Source of the DNA: Gemella sp. zg-570
GTDB lineage: Bacteria; Bacillota; Bacilli; Staphylococcales; Gemellaceae
DNA length: 64,000 nucleotides
Assembly (NCBI RefSeq): GCF_018866345.1
Contig: NZ_CP076443.1
Coordinates: 891,501 to 955,500 of the forward strand
Direction of reading: 5' to 3'
The notes beneath the pieces are model-generated. The model worked only from the letters and a program-made list of their open reading frames with translations. It was not told the DNA's origin and ran no database searches. Shown here in pieces: positions 1-11,593 of the stretch. Position 1 is the first letter of the stretch. The number at the start of each line of letters is the position of its first letter. Position numbers and translations under genes: made by a program.

Positions 1-3000
1 TTGATGCTATCTTCTGCTTCTTTGGCTGCTTGTGTTATCTTGTCTTTTGCTACGTCTTTTTGATCAGGAGTTAGGCTAGTGTTCTTGTCTATGTCTTGGT
101 GAGCTTGGGCTTTTTCTGCTTCTACTTCACTTATTGCATCTGCTTTGGCTTTTTCTAGTTTGACTTTTTCTAAACCATTTTCTTTTGGTTGTGTTATTCC
201 GTCTTTGTCTGGCGCAGCGTTGATGTTGTCTTCTGCTTCTTTAGCAGCTTTTGTTATCTTGTCTTTTGCTGCGTCTTTTTGATCTCTGTCTAGGTTGTTG
301 TCAGCTTCTATTGCGTCGTTTGATGCTTGTTTTTCTACTTCTATTTTACCTATTGCGTCTGCTTTTTCTTTTTCTAGCTCAACTTTTGTTTTACCATTTT
401 CTTTTGGTTGTGTTATTGCATTTGTGTCTGGCGCAGCGTTGATGTTGTTTTCTGCTTCTGTTGCGGCTGCGTCTACTTTTGCTTTGGCGTCTGCTTTTTG
501 TTTGTCGCTTAAGCCTGGTGTGTTGTCTATGTCTTGGTGAGCTTGGGCTTTTTCTGCTTCTACTTCACTTATTGCATCTGCTTTGGCTTTTTCTAGTTTG
601 ACTTTTTCTAAACCATTTTCTTTTGGTTGTGTTATTCCGTCTTTGTCTGGCGCAGCGTTGATGTTGTCTTCTGCTTCTTTAGCAGCTTTTGTTATCTTGT
701 CTTTTGCTGCGTCTTTTTGATCTCTGTCTAGGTTGTTGTCAGCTTCTATTGCGTCGTTTGATGCTTGTTTTTCTACTTCTATTTTACCTATTGCGTCTGC
801 TTTTTCTTTTTCTAGCTCAACTTTTGTTTTACCATTTTCTTTTGGTTGTGTTATTGCATTTGTGTCTGGCGCAGCGTTGATGTTGGCTTCTGCTTCTTTA
901 GCGGCTGCGTCTACTTTTGCTTTGGCGTCTGCTTTTTGTTTGTCGCTTAAGCCTGGTGTGTTGTCTATGTCTTGGTGAGCTTGGGCTTTTTCTGCTTCTA
1001 CTTCACTTATTGCATCTGCTTTGGCTTTTTCTAGTTTGACTTTTTCTAAACCATTTTCTTTTGGTTGTGTTATTCCGTCTTTGTCTGGCGCAGCGTTGAT
1101 GTTGTCTTCTGCTTCTTTAGCAGCTTTTGTTATCTTGTCTTTTGCTGCGTCTTTTTGATCTCTGTCTAGGTTGTTGTCAGCTTCTATTGCGTCGTTTGAT
1201 GCTTGTTTTTCTACTTCTATTTTACCTATTGCGTCTGCTTTTTCTTTTTCTAGCTCAACTTTTGTTTTACCATTTTCTTTTGGTTGTGTTATTGCATTTG
1301 TGTCTGGCGCAGCGTTGATGTTGGCTTCTGCTTCTTTAGCGGCTGCGTCTACTTTTGCTTTGGCGTCTGCTTTTTGTTTGTCGCTTAAGCCTGGTGTGTT
1401 GTCTATGTCTTGGTGAGCTTGGGCTTTTTCTGCTTCTACTTCACTTATTGCATCTGCTTTGGCTTTTTCTAGTTTGACTTTTTCTAAACCATTTTCTTTT
1501 GGTTGTGTTATTCCGTCTTTGTCTGGCGCAGCGTTGATGTTGTCTTCTGCTTCTTTAGCAGCTTTTGTTATCTTGTCTTTTGCTGCGTCTTTTTGATCTC
1601 TGTCTAGGTTGTTGTCAGCTTCTATTGCGTCGTTTGATGCTTGTTTTTCTACTTCTATTTTACCTATTGCGTCTGCTTTTTCTTTTTCTAGCTCAACTTT
1701 TGTTTTACCATTTTCTTTTGGTTGTGTTATTGCATTTGTGTCTGGCGCAGCGTTGATGTTGGCTTCTGCTTCTTTAGCGGCTGCGTCTACTTTTGCTTTG
1801 GCGTCTGCTTTTTGTTTGTCGCTTAAGCCTGGTGTGTTGTCTATGTCTTGGTGAGCTTGGGCTTTTTCTGCTTCTACTTCACTTATTGCATCTGCTTTTG
1901 TTTGGGCTAGTTCTATTCCTGTTAAGCCGCTTGCTTTGGCTGTGTCTATTCCGTTGTTGTCTGTTGCTGCGTTGATGTCTCTTATTGCATCAGTTGCTGC
2001 TTGGTCTACTTCGTCTTTGGCTCTTTGCTGCTGTTCTGGGCTTAGGTGGTTATTTTGCTCAATTGCTGCTTTGGCGTCTGATCTGGCTAGTTCTACTTCT
2101 TCTATTGCGGCTGCTTTGGCTTTGGCCAGGTCTATTCCTGGTGTTGCTGTTTGTTTTGCTGCGTTTATGCCGTTTGTATCTGCTGCTGCGTTTACTGCTC
2201 CCATTGCATCTGCTGTTGCTGCTGCTATGGCTTGTTTAGCTAAGTCTTTGTCTGCAGGACCTACGTGTTGACTGCCGTCTATTGCTTTATTTGCTTGTCC
2301 TTGTTTGTCTGCTAGGTCTTTTAGGGCGTCTGCCTTGTTTTCTCCTAGGGTTTTAGCTGCGTTTATTTCGTTTGTGTTTGCTGCATTGTTTACTGCATCC
2401 ATTGCGGCTGCTGTTGCGGCTGCTACTTTTTCTTTTGCTGCTAATTTGTCTTCTGGTCTTAGGTCTGGGTTGTTGTTTATTGCTTCATTGACTTCGTTTT
2501 GTTTTTCTGCCAGGGCTTTTATTGCATTTACTTTGTCTGTTCCTGTTGTTTTTGCTGTGTTTAAGTCTGCATCTGTTGTTGCAGCCCCTGCTGCTAGTAT
2601 GGCTGCATTTGTTGCCGTAGCTACTGCGTCTTTAGCTTTTTGTTTGTCTTGGTCTTCTAGGCCAGCTTTGCCGTCTATTTCAGTGTCTGCATTTGTTTGG
2701 GCTTGTCCTAGCTCTTGTACTGCTGTGTCTTTTTTAGCTGAGTTTGTTGGAACGCCTTCTATAACTCTTGTTCCATTTGTTTTAGCAATTTCTACATCTC
2801 TGTCTGTAGTTGCAGCGTCGATATTGGCTTTTGCCTCTCTTGCCAGTCTTTCTACTTCTGCTTTTGTCGCTGCTTTTTCTTCAGCTGTTTGGTTGTTTCC
2901 TGGACCGTCTATATCTCTTAGTTTGTCAGCTTTACTTTGATCTATTGCATTTTTAGCATCTGTTTTTGCTCTTGAGTCTGTTGAGACGTTGTTTATGTTT

Positions 3001-6000
3001 GTTTCACCTAGTTTTCCTGCTTGTTTAGCTGCACCTTCAGTGTTTGTATGTGTATTATCTATTGCATCTATTGCATCTTGTTTAGCTTGTCTTACATCTC
3101 TTAATGCAGCTTGTTTTTCGCTGTCTGTCATTTTTGAGGTTCTTATTGCTTGTTCTTTGTTTTCTGCTGTTTTTTCTACACGTTTTTTAGCTAATTCTTT
3201 TGCTTTTTTCAGTACAATATCTTCTATTCCTGCATCTTTTACATCTGGTATATTATTTTTGTCTGTTTGAGCTTTTATGCTATTTACTACTCTTGCTGCT
3301 TCTGCTTTTACTGCATTTAGGACTTGTTCTTTTTCATCAGTATTTAAGAGATCATCACCGTCTATATCTGCTTGTGCTGCTTCTACTGCTGCCTCTACTG
3401 CATCTATTGCATCTGCTTTTGTTTGGGCTAGTTCTATTCCTGTTAAGCCGCTTGCTTTGGCTGTGTCTATTCCGTTGTTGTCTGTTGCTGCGTTGATGTC
3501 TCTTATTGCATCAGTTGCTGCTTGGTCTACTTCGTCTTTGGCTGCTTGCTGCTGTTCTGGGCTTAGGTGGTTATTTTGCTCAATTGCTGCTTTGGCGTCT
3601 GATCTGGCTAGTTCTACTTCTTCTATTGCGGCTGCTTTGGCTTTGGCCAGGTCTATTCCTGGTGTTGCTGTTTGTTTTGCTGCGTTTATGCCGTTTGTAT
3701 CTGCTGCTGCGTTTACTGCTCCCATTGCATCTGCTGTTGCTGCTGCTATGGCTTGTTTAGCTAAGTCTTTGTCTGCAGGACCTACGTGTTGACTGCCGTC
3801 TATTGCTTTATTTGCTTGTCCTTGTTTGTCTGCTAGGTCTTTTAGGGCGTCTGCCTTGTTTTCTCCTAGGGTTTTAGCTGCGTTTATTTCGTTTGTGTTT
3901 GCTGCATTGTTTACTGCATCCATTGCGGCTGCTGTTGCGGCTGCTACTTTTTCTTTTGCTGCTAATTTGTCTTCTGGTCTTAGGTCTGGGTTGTTGTTTA
4001 TTGCTTCATTGACTTCGTTTTGTTTTTCTGCCAGGGCTTTTATTGCATTTACTTTGTCTGTTCCTGTTGTTTTTGCTGTGTTTAAGTCTGCATCTGTTGT
4101 TGCAGCCCCTGCTGCTAGTATGGCTGCATTTGTTGCCGTAGCTACTGCGTCTTTAGCTTTTTGTTTGTCTTGGTCTTCTAGGCCAGCTTTGCCGTCTATT
4201 TCAGTGTCTGCATTTGTTTGGGCTTGTCCTAGCTCTTGTACTGCTGTGTCTTTTTTAGCTGAGTTTGTTGGAACGCCTTCTATAACTCTTGTTCCATTTG
4301 TTTTAGCAATTTCTACATCTCTGTCTGTAGTTGCAGCGTCGATATTGGCTTTTGCCTCTCTTGCCAGTCTTTCTACTTCTGCTTTTGTCGCTGCTTTTTC
4401 TTCAGCTGTTTGGTTGTTTCCTGGACCGTCTATATCTCTTAGTTTGTCAGCTTTACTTTGATCTATTGCATTTTTAGCATCTGTTTTTGCTCTTGAGTCT
4501 GTTGAGACGTTGTTTATGTTTGTTTCACCTAGTTTTCCTGCTTGTTTAGCTGCACCTTCAGTGTTTGTATGTGTATTATCTATTGCATCTATTGCATCTT
4601 GTTTAGCTTGTCTTACATCTCTTAATGCAGCTTGTTTTTCGCTGTCTGTCATTTTTGAGGTTCTTATTGCTTGTTCTTTGTTTTCTGCTGTTTTTTCTAC
4701 ACGTTTTTTAGCTAATTCTTTTGCTTTTTTCAGTACAATATCTTCTATTCCTGCATCTTTTACATCTGGTATATTATTTTTGTCTGTTTGAGCTTTTATG
4801 CTATTTACTACTCTTGCTGCTTCTGCTTTTACTGCATTTAGGACTTGTTCTTTTTCATCAGTATTTAAGAGATCATCACCGTCTATATCTGCTTGTGCTG
4901 CTTCTACTGCTGCCTCTACTGCATCTATTGCATCTGCTTTTGTTTGGGCTAGTTCTATTCCTGTTAAGCCGCTTGCTTTGGCTGTGTCTATTCCGTTGTT
5001 GTCTGTTGCTGCGTTGATGTCTCTTATTGCATCAGTTGCTGCTTGGTCTACTTCGTCTTTGGCTGCTTGCTGCTGTTCTGGGCTTAGGTGGTTATTTTGC
5101 TCAATTGCTGCTTTGGCGTCTGATCTGGCTAGTTCTACTTCTTCTATTGCGGCTGCTTTGGCTTTGGCCAGGTCTATTCCTGGTGTTGCTGTTTGTTTTG
5201 CTGCGTTTATGCCGTTTGTATCTGCTGCTGCGTTTACTGCTCCCATTGCATCTGCTGTTGCTGCTGCTATGGCTTGTTTAGCTAAGTCTTTGTCTGCAGG
5301 ACCTACGTGTTGACTGCCGTCTATTGCTTTATTTGCTTGTCCTTGTTTGTCTGCTAGGTCTTTTAGGGCGTCTGCCTTGTTTTCTCCTAGGGTTTTAGCT
5401 GCGTTTATTTCGTTTGTGTTTGCTGCATTGTTTACTGCATCCATTGCGGCTGCTGTTGCGGCTGCTACTTTTTCTTTTGCTGCTAATTTGTCTTCTGGTC
5501 TTAGGTCTGGGTTGTTGTTTATTGCTTCATTGACTTCGTTTTGTTTTTCTGCCAGGGCTTTTATTGCATTTACTTTGTCTGTTCCTGTTGTTTTTGCTGT
5601 GTTTAAGTCTGCATCTGTTGTTGCAGCCCCTGCTGCTAGTATGGCTGCATTTGTTGCCGTAGCTACTGCGTCTTTAGCTTTTTGTTTGTCTTGGTCTTCT
5701 AGGCCAGCTTTGCCGTCTATTTCAGTGTCTGCATTTGTTTGGGCTTGTCCTAGCTCTTGTACTGCTGTGTCTTTTTTAGCTGAGTTTGTTGGAACGCCTT
5801 CTATAACTCTTGTTCCATTTGTTTTAGCAATTTCTACATCTCTGTCTGTAGTTGCAGCGTCGATATTGGCTTTTGCCTCTCTTGCCAGTCTTTCTACTTC
5901 TGCTTTTGTCGCTGCTTTTTCTTCAGCTGTTTGGTTGTTTCCTGGACCGTCTATATCTCTTAGTTTGTCAGCTTTACTTTGATCTATTGCATTTTTAGCA

Positions 6001-7810
6001 TCTGTTTTTGCTCTTGAGTCTGTTGAGACGTTGTTTATGTTTGTTTCACCTAGTTTTCCTGCTTGTTTAGCTGCACCTTCAGTGTTTGTATGTGTATTAT
6101 CTATTGCATCTATTGCATCTTGTTTAGCTTGTCTTACATCTCTTAATGCAGCTTGTTTTTCGCTGTCTGTCATTTTTGAGGTTCTTATTGCTTGTTCTTT
6201 GTTTTCTGCTGTTTTTTCTACACGTTTTTTAGCTAATTCTTTTGCTTTTTTCAGTACAATATCTTCTATTCCTGCATCTTTTACATCTGGTATATTATTT
6301 TTGTCTGTTTGAGCTTTTATGCTATTTACTACTCTTGCTGCTTCTGCTTTTACTGCATTTAGGACTTGTTCTTTTTCATCAGTATTTAAGAGATCATCAC
6401 CGTCTATATCTGCTTGTGCTGCTTCTACTGCTGCCTCTACTGCATCTATTGCATCTGCTTTTGTTTGGGCTAGTTCTATTCCTGTTAAGCCGCTTGCTTT
6501 GGCTGTGTCTATTCCGTTGTTGTCTGTTGCTGCGTTGATGTCTCTTATTGCATCAGTTGCTGCTTGGTCTACTTCGTCTTTGGCTGCTTGCTGCTGTTCT
6601 GGGCTTAGGTGGTTATTTTGCTCAATTGCTGCTTTGGCGTCTGATCTGGCTAGTTCTACTTCTTCTATTGCGGCTGCTTTGGCTTTGGCCAGGTCTATTC
6701 CTGGTGTTGCTGTTTGTTTTGCTGCGTTTATGCCGTTTGTATCTGCTGCTGCGTTTACTGCTCCCATTGCATCTGCTGTTGCTGCTGCTATGGCTTGTTT
6801 AGCTAAGTCTTTGTCTGCAGGACCTACGTGTTGACTGCCGTCTATTGCTTTATTTGCTTGTCCTTGTTTGTCTGCTAGGTCTTTTAGGGCGTCTGCCTTG
6901 TTTTCTCCTAGGGTTTTAGCTGCGTTTATTTCGTTTGTGTTTGCTGCATTGTTTACTGCATCCATTGCGGCTGCTGTTGCGGCTGCTACTTTTTCTTTTG
7001 CTGCTAATTTGTCTTCTGGTCTTAGGTCTGGGTTGTTGTTTATTGTTCATTGCTTGTTTTGTTTTTTGCAGGGCTTTTATTGCATTTACTTTGTTGTTCC
7101 TGTTGTTTTTGCTGTGTTTAAGTCTGCATCTGTTGTTGCAGCCTGTTGCTAGTATGGCTGCATTTGTTGCCGTAGCTACTGCGTCTTTAGCTTTTGTTTG
7201 TCTTGGTCTTCTAGGCCAGCTTTGCCGTCTATTCAGTGTCTGATTTGTTTGGGCTTGTTAGCTTTGTACTGCTGTGTTTTTTAGCTGAGTTTGTTGGAAC
7301 GCCTTCTATAACTCTTGTTCCATTGTTTTAGCAATTTCTACATCTCTGTCTGTAGTTGCAGCGTCGATATTGGCTTTTGCCTCTCTTGCCAGTCTTTCTA
7401 CTTCTGCTTTTGTCGCTGCTTTTTCTTCAGCTGTTTTGGTTGTTTCCGGACCGTCTATATTCTTAGTTTGTGTTTACTTTGATCTATTGCATTTTTAGCA
7501 TCTGTTTTTGCTCTTGAGTTGTTGAGACGTTGTTTATGTTTGTTTCACCTAGTTTTCCTGCTTGTTTAGCTGCATCAGTGTTTGTATGTGTATTATCTAT
7601 TGCATCTATTGTCTTGTTTAGCTTGTCTTACATCTCTTAATGCAGCTTGTTTTCGCTGTCTGTCTTTTTGAGGTTTTTATGCTTGTTCTTTGTTTTTGCT
7701 GTTTTTTCTACACGTTTTTTAGCTCTTTTGCTTTTTTCAGTACAATATCTTCTATTCCTGCATCTTTTACATTGGTATTAATTTTTGTTGTTTGAGTTTT
7801 ATGCTATTTA
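1..7810 (-). pseudogene. Giant surface protein, distal repeat part (out of frame with its N-terminal part, runs off left edge)
   Basis: This is the continuation of the YSIRK surface protein that starts at 11440. From about 7040 down to 1 one minus-strand frame stays open. It encodes Ala/Lys/Glu/Asp-rich helical repeats of about 73 residues with recurring motifs such as LTPDQK, KAKADAI and INAAPD, typical of DUF1542-like wall-adhesin repeats. The frame differs from that of the N-terminal part because a 1521-bp copy between about 7043 and 7826 has lost a net 40 bases. No stop is seen before the window edge, so the C-terminal anchor lies outside. If the frame were restored, the protein would exceed 3,800 residues. 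It is called broken as sequenced, but the break may be an assembly fault. Confidence 0.7.
87..1885 (-). repeat. Tandem 438-bp coding repeat, four units plus a partial
   Basis: Near-identical units start at 87, 525, 963 and 1401, and a partial copy runs to about 1885. The period is exactly 438 bp (146 codons), so copy-number change preserves the reading frame. Each unit encodes two helical modules of about 73 residues. The first unit differs from the others by a few bases near 445-465. Sequence left of 87 is a diverged module of the same kind. Confidence 0.95.
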
Positions 7811-8160
7811 CTACTCTTGCTGCTTTGCTTTTACTGCATTTAGGACTTGTTCTTTTTCATCAGTATTTAAGAGATCATCACCGTCTATATCTGCTTGTGC
7901 TGCTTCTACTGCTGCCTCTACTGCATCTATTGCATCTGCTTTTGTTTGGGCTAGTTCTATTCCTGTTAAGCCGCTTGCTTTGGCTGTGTCTATTCCGTTG
8001 TTGTCTGTTGCTGCGTTGATGTCTCTTATTGCATCAGTTGCTGCTTGGTCTACTTCGTCTTTGGCTGCTTGCTGCTGTTCTGGGCTTAGGTGGTTATTTT
8101 GCTCAATTGCTGCTTTGGCGTTTGATCTGGCTAGTTCTACTTCTTCTATTGCGGCTGCTT
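1889..8160 (-). repeat. Tandem 1521-bp coding repeat, three full units, one damaged unit and a partial
   Basis: Units can be set at about 1889-3409, 3410-4930, 4931-6451 and 6452-7932, with a partial copy to about 8160. The spacing of the intact units is exactly 1521 bp (507 codons, seven modules of about 72 residues). Intact units are essentially identical; unit one has a small difference near 2024. The fourth unit is only 1481 bp. Such identity implies recent amplification or active homogenisation. Confidence 0.95.
7043..7826 (-). other. Deletion-riddled segment of the fourth 1521-bp repeat
   Basis: Compared with the intact copy 1521 bp to the left, this segment lacks a net 40 bases, spread over many one- to three-base losses (often a C or CT) with rare insertions such as an extra T near 7436. 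Sequence on both sides matches the other copies almost perfectly. The first break met in the reading direction, a loss of two bases near 7825, creates the stop at 7811. A loss-only error spectrum confined to one long repeat looks like uncorrected long-read consensus, though true decay cannot be excluded. Confidence 0.85.
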
Positions 8161-11100
8161 TTGATGGTGAGTTTGTGCTACTTACTCCAGCTATGTTGTT
8201 TTCTCCTGTTGTTTGGGCTGGTGGTATTTGGTTTACGTCAGTTATTCCATCTATTGCACTGCTTGCCTCAGTTTTTAGCCTTTCTGCCTCTGCTACTGCA
8301 ACTCGTTTTTCTGAAGTTGTTAGGTTTGAGTTTGGTCCGTTTATTTCAGCTGTTTTTTCAGCTAGTTTGTTGTCCAGGTGTTTTTTAGCTACTTCTTTTG
8401 CTTTTTTCAGTCCAACGTCTTCTAATCCTGCTGTTTTAAAGCTTGTTACATCTCCTACATAGTCACGTGTAGGATCAGCATCATTATATGTTACTCCGTT
8501 TACTGACGCTATTACTTTGTCTGCTTCTTTTTTTACTTCTTCTTTTGCTAATCGTTTTTGCTCGGGAGTTAGCCCTGCTTCATTGTCTATTAGAGCATTT
8601 TCTGCTTCTACTCTTGCTAAGATTCCATCTATTGCTTCTGCTTTTGCTTTGGCTAGCTCTACTTTTTTTGTTCCTTTTTGTATTGCATTGTCTACTTGGT
8701 TGTTTGTTGTTGCGTCATTTGCAGCTGCTATTGCATCAGCTACTGCTCGGTCTACTTCTTGTTTGGCCGCTCTTGTTTGCTCTGGGCTTAGGTGTCCGTA
8801 TCCACCTATTGCAGTGTATGCATCTGTTTTGGCTTGATTTAGGTCTGCTGATGCTTGCATCTTTTTAGGTGATCTTGTTGAGACAGCGTTTATGGCTTTA
8901 GTTCCTGTTTCTTTGGCAATTTCTACATCTTGATCTTCTCTTGCAGAGGTAATATTGGATTTTGCTTGACTTGCTAGATTGTCTACTTCTGCTAGTTTTT
9001 CTCTTCTTTCATCTTCTGTTAGGTTGTCGCCTGGGTCTTGCTTGTTTTCTATTGCTTCTTTTCTTTCTCTTGCGACTCTATCTATTTCATCTCTTGCAGC
9101 AATTTTTACTTCAGAATCCCCTACTATCGCTCTTATTGCTTTTTTTCCTGCTTGTTCAGCACCATCCACACCAGATACTGAAGATGCTCTATCTATATTC
9201 CTTTTTGCTTCTTGTAGTTTTGCATCCACCTCATTTTGTTTGGAAGTTTTCTCTTGAGATGTTAGGGTTATATTGTCTTGTATCTCCCTTTTTGTATCTT
9301 CTGCTATCTTATCTAATCTTGCCTTGGCTGCGTCTTTGGCTAATCTGTTTACTGTTACATCAATAACAGTTGTTGCCCCAGTAAGTGTTTTGACTTCTAA
9401 TTTTATTTTGAGCCCTCTTTCGTCTGGCAGGTCTTTAATCGAAGAAGGTGAAATATTTAATTTTCTACCATTTCTTATTACTTCTTCTATTCCGTTACCC
9501 AGAGCCTGAATTGGTATATCATCAGCTTCACTTCCATCTTCTTTGTATCCAGAGTAAGCTGGCACAAGAAGATCTTTTAAGACTTGTGATAAACCGAAAG
9601 GAGAATTTCCCTCATTATATTTAAATTTAATATCTTTATTTAGTTTTGCCGTTGCTACGGTAATAGTTTCTTCAGCATTTTCATTAGCATTTTGACCCTT
9701 ACCAGTTATCCTAAGTGTGAAATCTTTTTTTTGTACTGGACGGCCAGTATTAGTTTCTGATAGTGGGGCAACTAGCGAACCAGCTTTTAAAGTAAGTTTT
9801 TTTCTAGTCTTATCATATCCAAATTTTAGTCTAACTCCCGAAGTTCCACTTTGATTGACATCTTGTCCTGTAGCTGGATCAACAACTAATACTCGATCTA
9901 TATCCCCGTCAAAATTTGCTATATCTATATCTTCTTTTGTCGGTTCATTTTCCCAAAAGATTAACTTATTATTATTATTACTTAAATGGATAGCTAGGTT
10001 TTCTTTTTGGGCTGGGGGTGCTGGGGGTTTTTCTACCCCTTCTTTTAGGTAGGCTATACCGTATCTATCCTGGTCGCCTTCGTAAGTCTTATATCCTGCA
10101 AGAAAGTCCAACTCATCAAGGCTGTCTATGGGATTTTTTAGGTCAGCTGTATAAGTTAGTTGGTATTCATAATTGTTAGCTTCTGTTTCAAAGGATACTA
10201 TTGCCCTAGTCTTATTTTTTATCCTATCTGCTTTCTCTTGCACCGATTTATATCCACCACTTTGTAATAAACCATCTAGCACATCTACATATCTATCATT
10301 AAAGCGGCCTGTAAATCTACCTGCCCCGATTTGTCCTTTTTCCACGTAGGATTTACCCGTTGGATAGCCGTCTGTTCTTTCAGCATGCAATAGGTGGCTT
10401 TTATCCGTATCAGATACCCAGTCTTTTAAAGATGTATAGCCTCCCGTACCACCTGCAGTAGCGGCTAAAGATGAAGATCCTTGTCTATAACCGAAATAGC
10501 CCACGCTAATAACATTAGTTACTAGTTCTGGTGCTGTTAGGTAGTAGGTTGCACCATTACCCAGTCTGGTTCTTACATGACCAGAATTATAGGTTGCCGT
10601 AACAACTATTTTGCTTTTATTTAAACTACCATCTCTGTTTTTATGAAATTTATATTCTAGTTTTATGTCATTTCTCGCATCATTTTCATTGGCAAAATTA
10701 GACCAGATTCCGTCTTTGTTTATGTCTTTGCCGGGTACGGATATAAGTCCCGTTTGGTTGGCTTGTCTGTTGCTTGGAGCAGCCCTTCTACTTCTTCTTA
10801 GGGGCTTGCTTGCCTTTTTGTATTCCTGGTAGGCTTCAGATTCTTGCAGGGCTTTTTTTTGCTCGTCTGATAGGCTGTCTACCACTTCTTGACTAGGTTT
10901 TAGGTCTTCAAAGTCTTTAAATGTCAGCTTTTTTAAGTCTTCAGGCTCCATGTTTTTGAAGTCTTCAATGGTAATGTGCCTCTCTTTTTCTTCTGCTTTT
11001 TCCTCTGTTTTTTCTTCTGTCGCTTCTCTATCTTCAGCTTTTTTATTTTCAGCTTTTCCAGCCTCAGCTTTTTTATTTTCAGAGCCTAAATTGGCTGGGC

Positions 11101-11440
11101 TTTTTTCTGCAGTCGGCTCCAGACTTCCCCCTTTTTCTAAGGTCTGGTCTCCTGTCTTGGCTTCTGTCCCCCCACTTGGCAGGGTTCTTGCTTTTTCTCT
11201 GTCTTCTTGTTTGTCCTCTTTCTTATCCTCTTTAGTTGTTGCCTGACCTGCTTTTGGGGTTGTTGGTTTTTCTGATCCACTTGCTTCTTGGGCTGGTTGG
11301 ACACTTGTTAGAGTATCTGGATTTTCCTTTTCACTGGCAAAAACTTGTGGCGTAACTAAAAGGAAAGATCCAAGGAAAATTGAACCTACCCCTATCTTAA
11401 ATTTACGTATTGAAAACCTGTCTTTTTTCTTGTGATACAT
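7811..11440 (-). CDS. YSIRK-signal cell-wall surface protein, N-terminal part
   Basis: The 1209-residue open frame begins with a YSIRK-type signal peptide: a basic start, FSIRKFKIGVGSIFLGS, a hydrophobic stretch, and a likely cleavage after VFA near residue 35. Residues about 40-220 are Lys/Glu/Thr/Ala-rich and disordered-looking. Residues about 225-470 form a compact Gly/Tyr-rich region that may be the adhesive domain. About 480-690 look like beta-rich modules. From about 695 onward DUF1542-like helical repeats begin. The ATG has a good AAGGAG ribosome site. The frame stops inside the damaged repeat copy, so this is probably the front of a much longer protein. YSIRK proteins are usually sortase-anchored; the ligand is unknown. 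Confidence 0.85.
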   Translation of the reverse strand: MYHKKKDRFSIRKFKIGVGSIFLGSFLLVTPQVFASEKENPDTLTSVQPAQEASGSEKPTTPKAGQATTKEDKKEDKQEDREKARTLPSGGTEAKTGDQTLEKGGSLEPTAEKSPANLGSENKKAEAGKAENKKAEDREATEEKTEEKAEEKERHITIEDFKNMEPEDLKKLTFKDFEDLKPSQEVVDSLSDEQKKALQESEAYQEYKKASKPLRRSRRAAPSNRQANQTGLISVPGKDINKDGIWSNFANENDARNDIKLEYKFHKNRDGSLNKSKIVVTATYNSGHVRTRLGNGATYYLTAPELVTNVISVGYFGYRQGSSSLAATAGGTGGYTSLKDWVSDTDKSHLLHAERTDGYPTGKSYVEKGQIGAGRFTGRFNDRYVDVLDGLLQSGGYKSVQEKADRIKNKTRAIVSFETEANNYEYQLTYTADLKNPIDSLDELDFLAGYKTYEGDQDRYGIAYLKEGVEKPPAPPAQKENLAIHLSNNNNKLIFWENEPTKEDIDIANFDGDIDRVLVVDPATGQDVNQSGTSGVRLKFGYDKTRKKLTLKAGSLVAPLSETNTGRPVQKKDFTLRITGKGQNANENAEETITVATAKLNKDIKFKYNEGNSPFGLSQVLKDLLVPAYSGYKEDGSEADDIPIQALGNGIEEVIRNGRKLNISPSSIKDLPDERGLKIKLEVKTLTGATTVIDVTVNRLAKDAAKARLDKIAEDTKREIQDNITLTSQEKTSKQNEVDAKLQEAKRNIDRASSVSGVDGAEQAGKKAIRAIVGDSEVKIAARDEIDRVARERKEAIENKQDPGDNLTEDERREKLAEVDNLASQAKSNITSAREDQDVEIAKETGTKAINAVSTRSPKKMQASADLNQAKTDAYTAIGGYGHLSPEQTRAAKQEVDRAVADAIAAANDATTNNQVDNAIQKGTKKVELAKAKAEAIDGILARVEAENALIDNEAGLTPEQKRLAKEEVKKEADKVIASVNGVTYNDADPTRDYVGDVTSFKTAGLEDVGLKKAKEVAKKHLDNKLAEKTAEINGPNSNLTTSEKRVAVAEAERLKTEASSAIDGITDVNQIPPAQTTGENNIAGVSSTNSPSKAAAIEEVELARSNAKAAIEQNNHLSPEQQQAAKDEVDQAATDAIRDINAATDNNGIDTAKASGLTGIELAQTKADAIDAVEAAVEAAQADIDGDDLLNTDEKEQVLNAVKAKQQE

Positions 11441-11468
11441 ATTTTTTCTCCTTGTAATATTTTAATTT

Positions 11469-11494
11469 GTTCTAAAAACTAGGATTTTTAGAAC
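11469..11494. promoter_or_regulatory. 26-bp palindrome in the 5' leader of the surface-protein gene
   Basis: Perfect 10-bp arms GTTCTAAAAA and TTTTTAGAAC flank a 6-bp spacer. It sits just downstream of the predicted transcription start of the surface-protein gene, where a bound repressor could block transcription. The same 26 bp recur in inverse orientation at 11594-11619. The binding protein is not known. Confidence 0.6.
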
Positions 11495-11501
11495 GCTTAT
11501 G

Positions 11502-11530
11502 TTATTATCTATATATACTTTGTTTTCCAA
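11502..11530 (-). promoter_or_regulatory. Putative promoter of the surface-protein gene
   Basis: On the minus strand TTGGAA (11525-11530) and TAATAA (11502-11507) are separated by 17 bp, an approximate sigma-A match. The predicted start falls next to the palindrome at 11469-11494. Nearby AT-rich sequence offers weaker alternatives. Confidence 0.4.
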
Positions 11531-11593
11531 AATAAAGATAATAAAATAAGGTTTTTTACCTTTAATTCATACAAAATTAAATTATATATATCC

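Noticed and set aside
251-8868. Many plus-strand open frames rich in Leu/Cys/Phe or Ser/Ala in the left 8.9 kb
   Set aside because: They repeat with the 438- and 1521-bp periods and mirror the minus-strand helical repeat gene; none has a convincing ribosome site.
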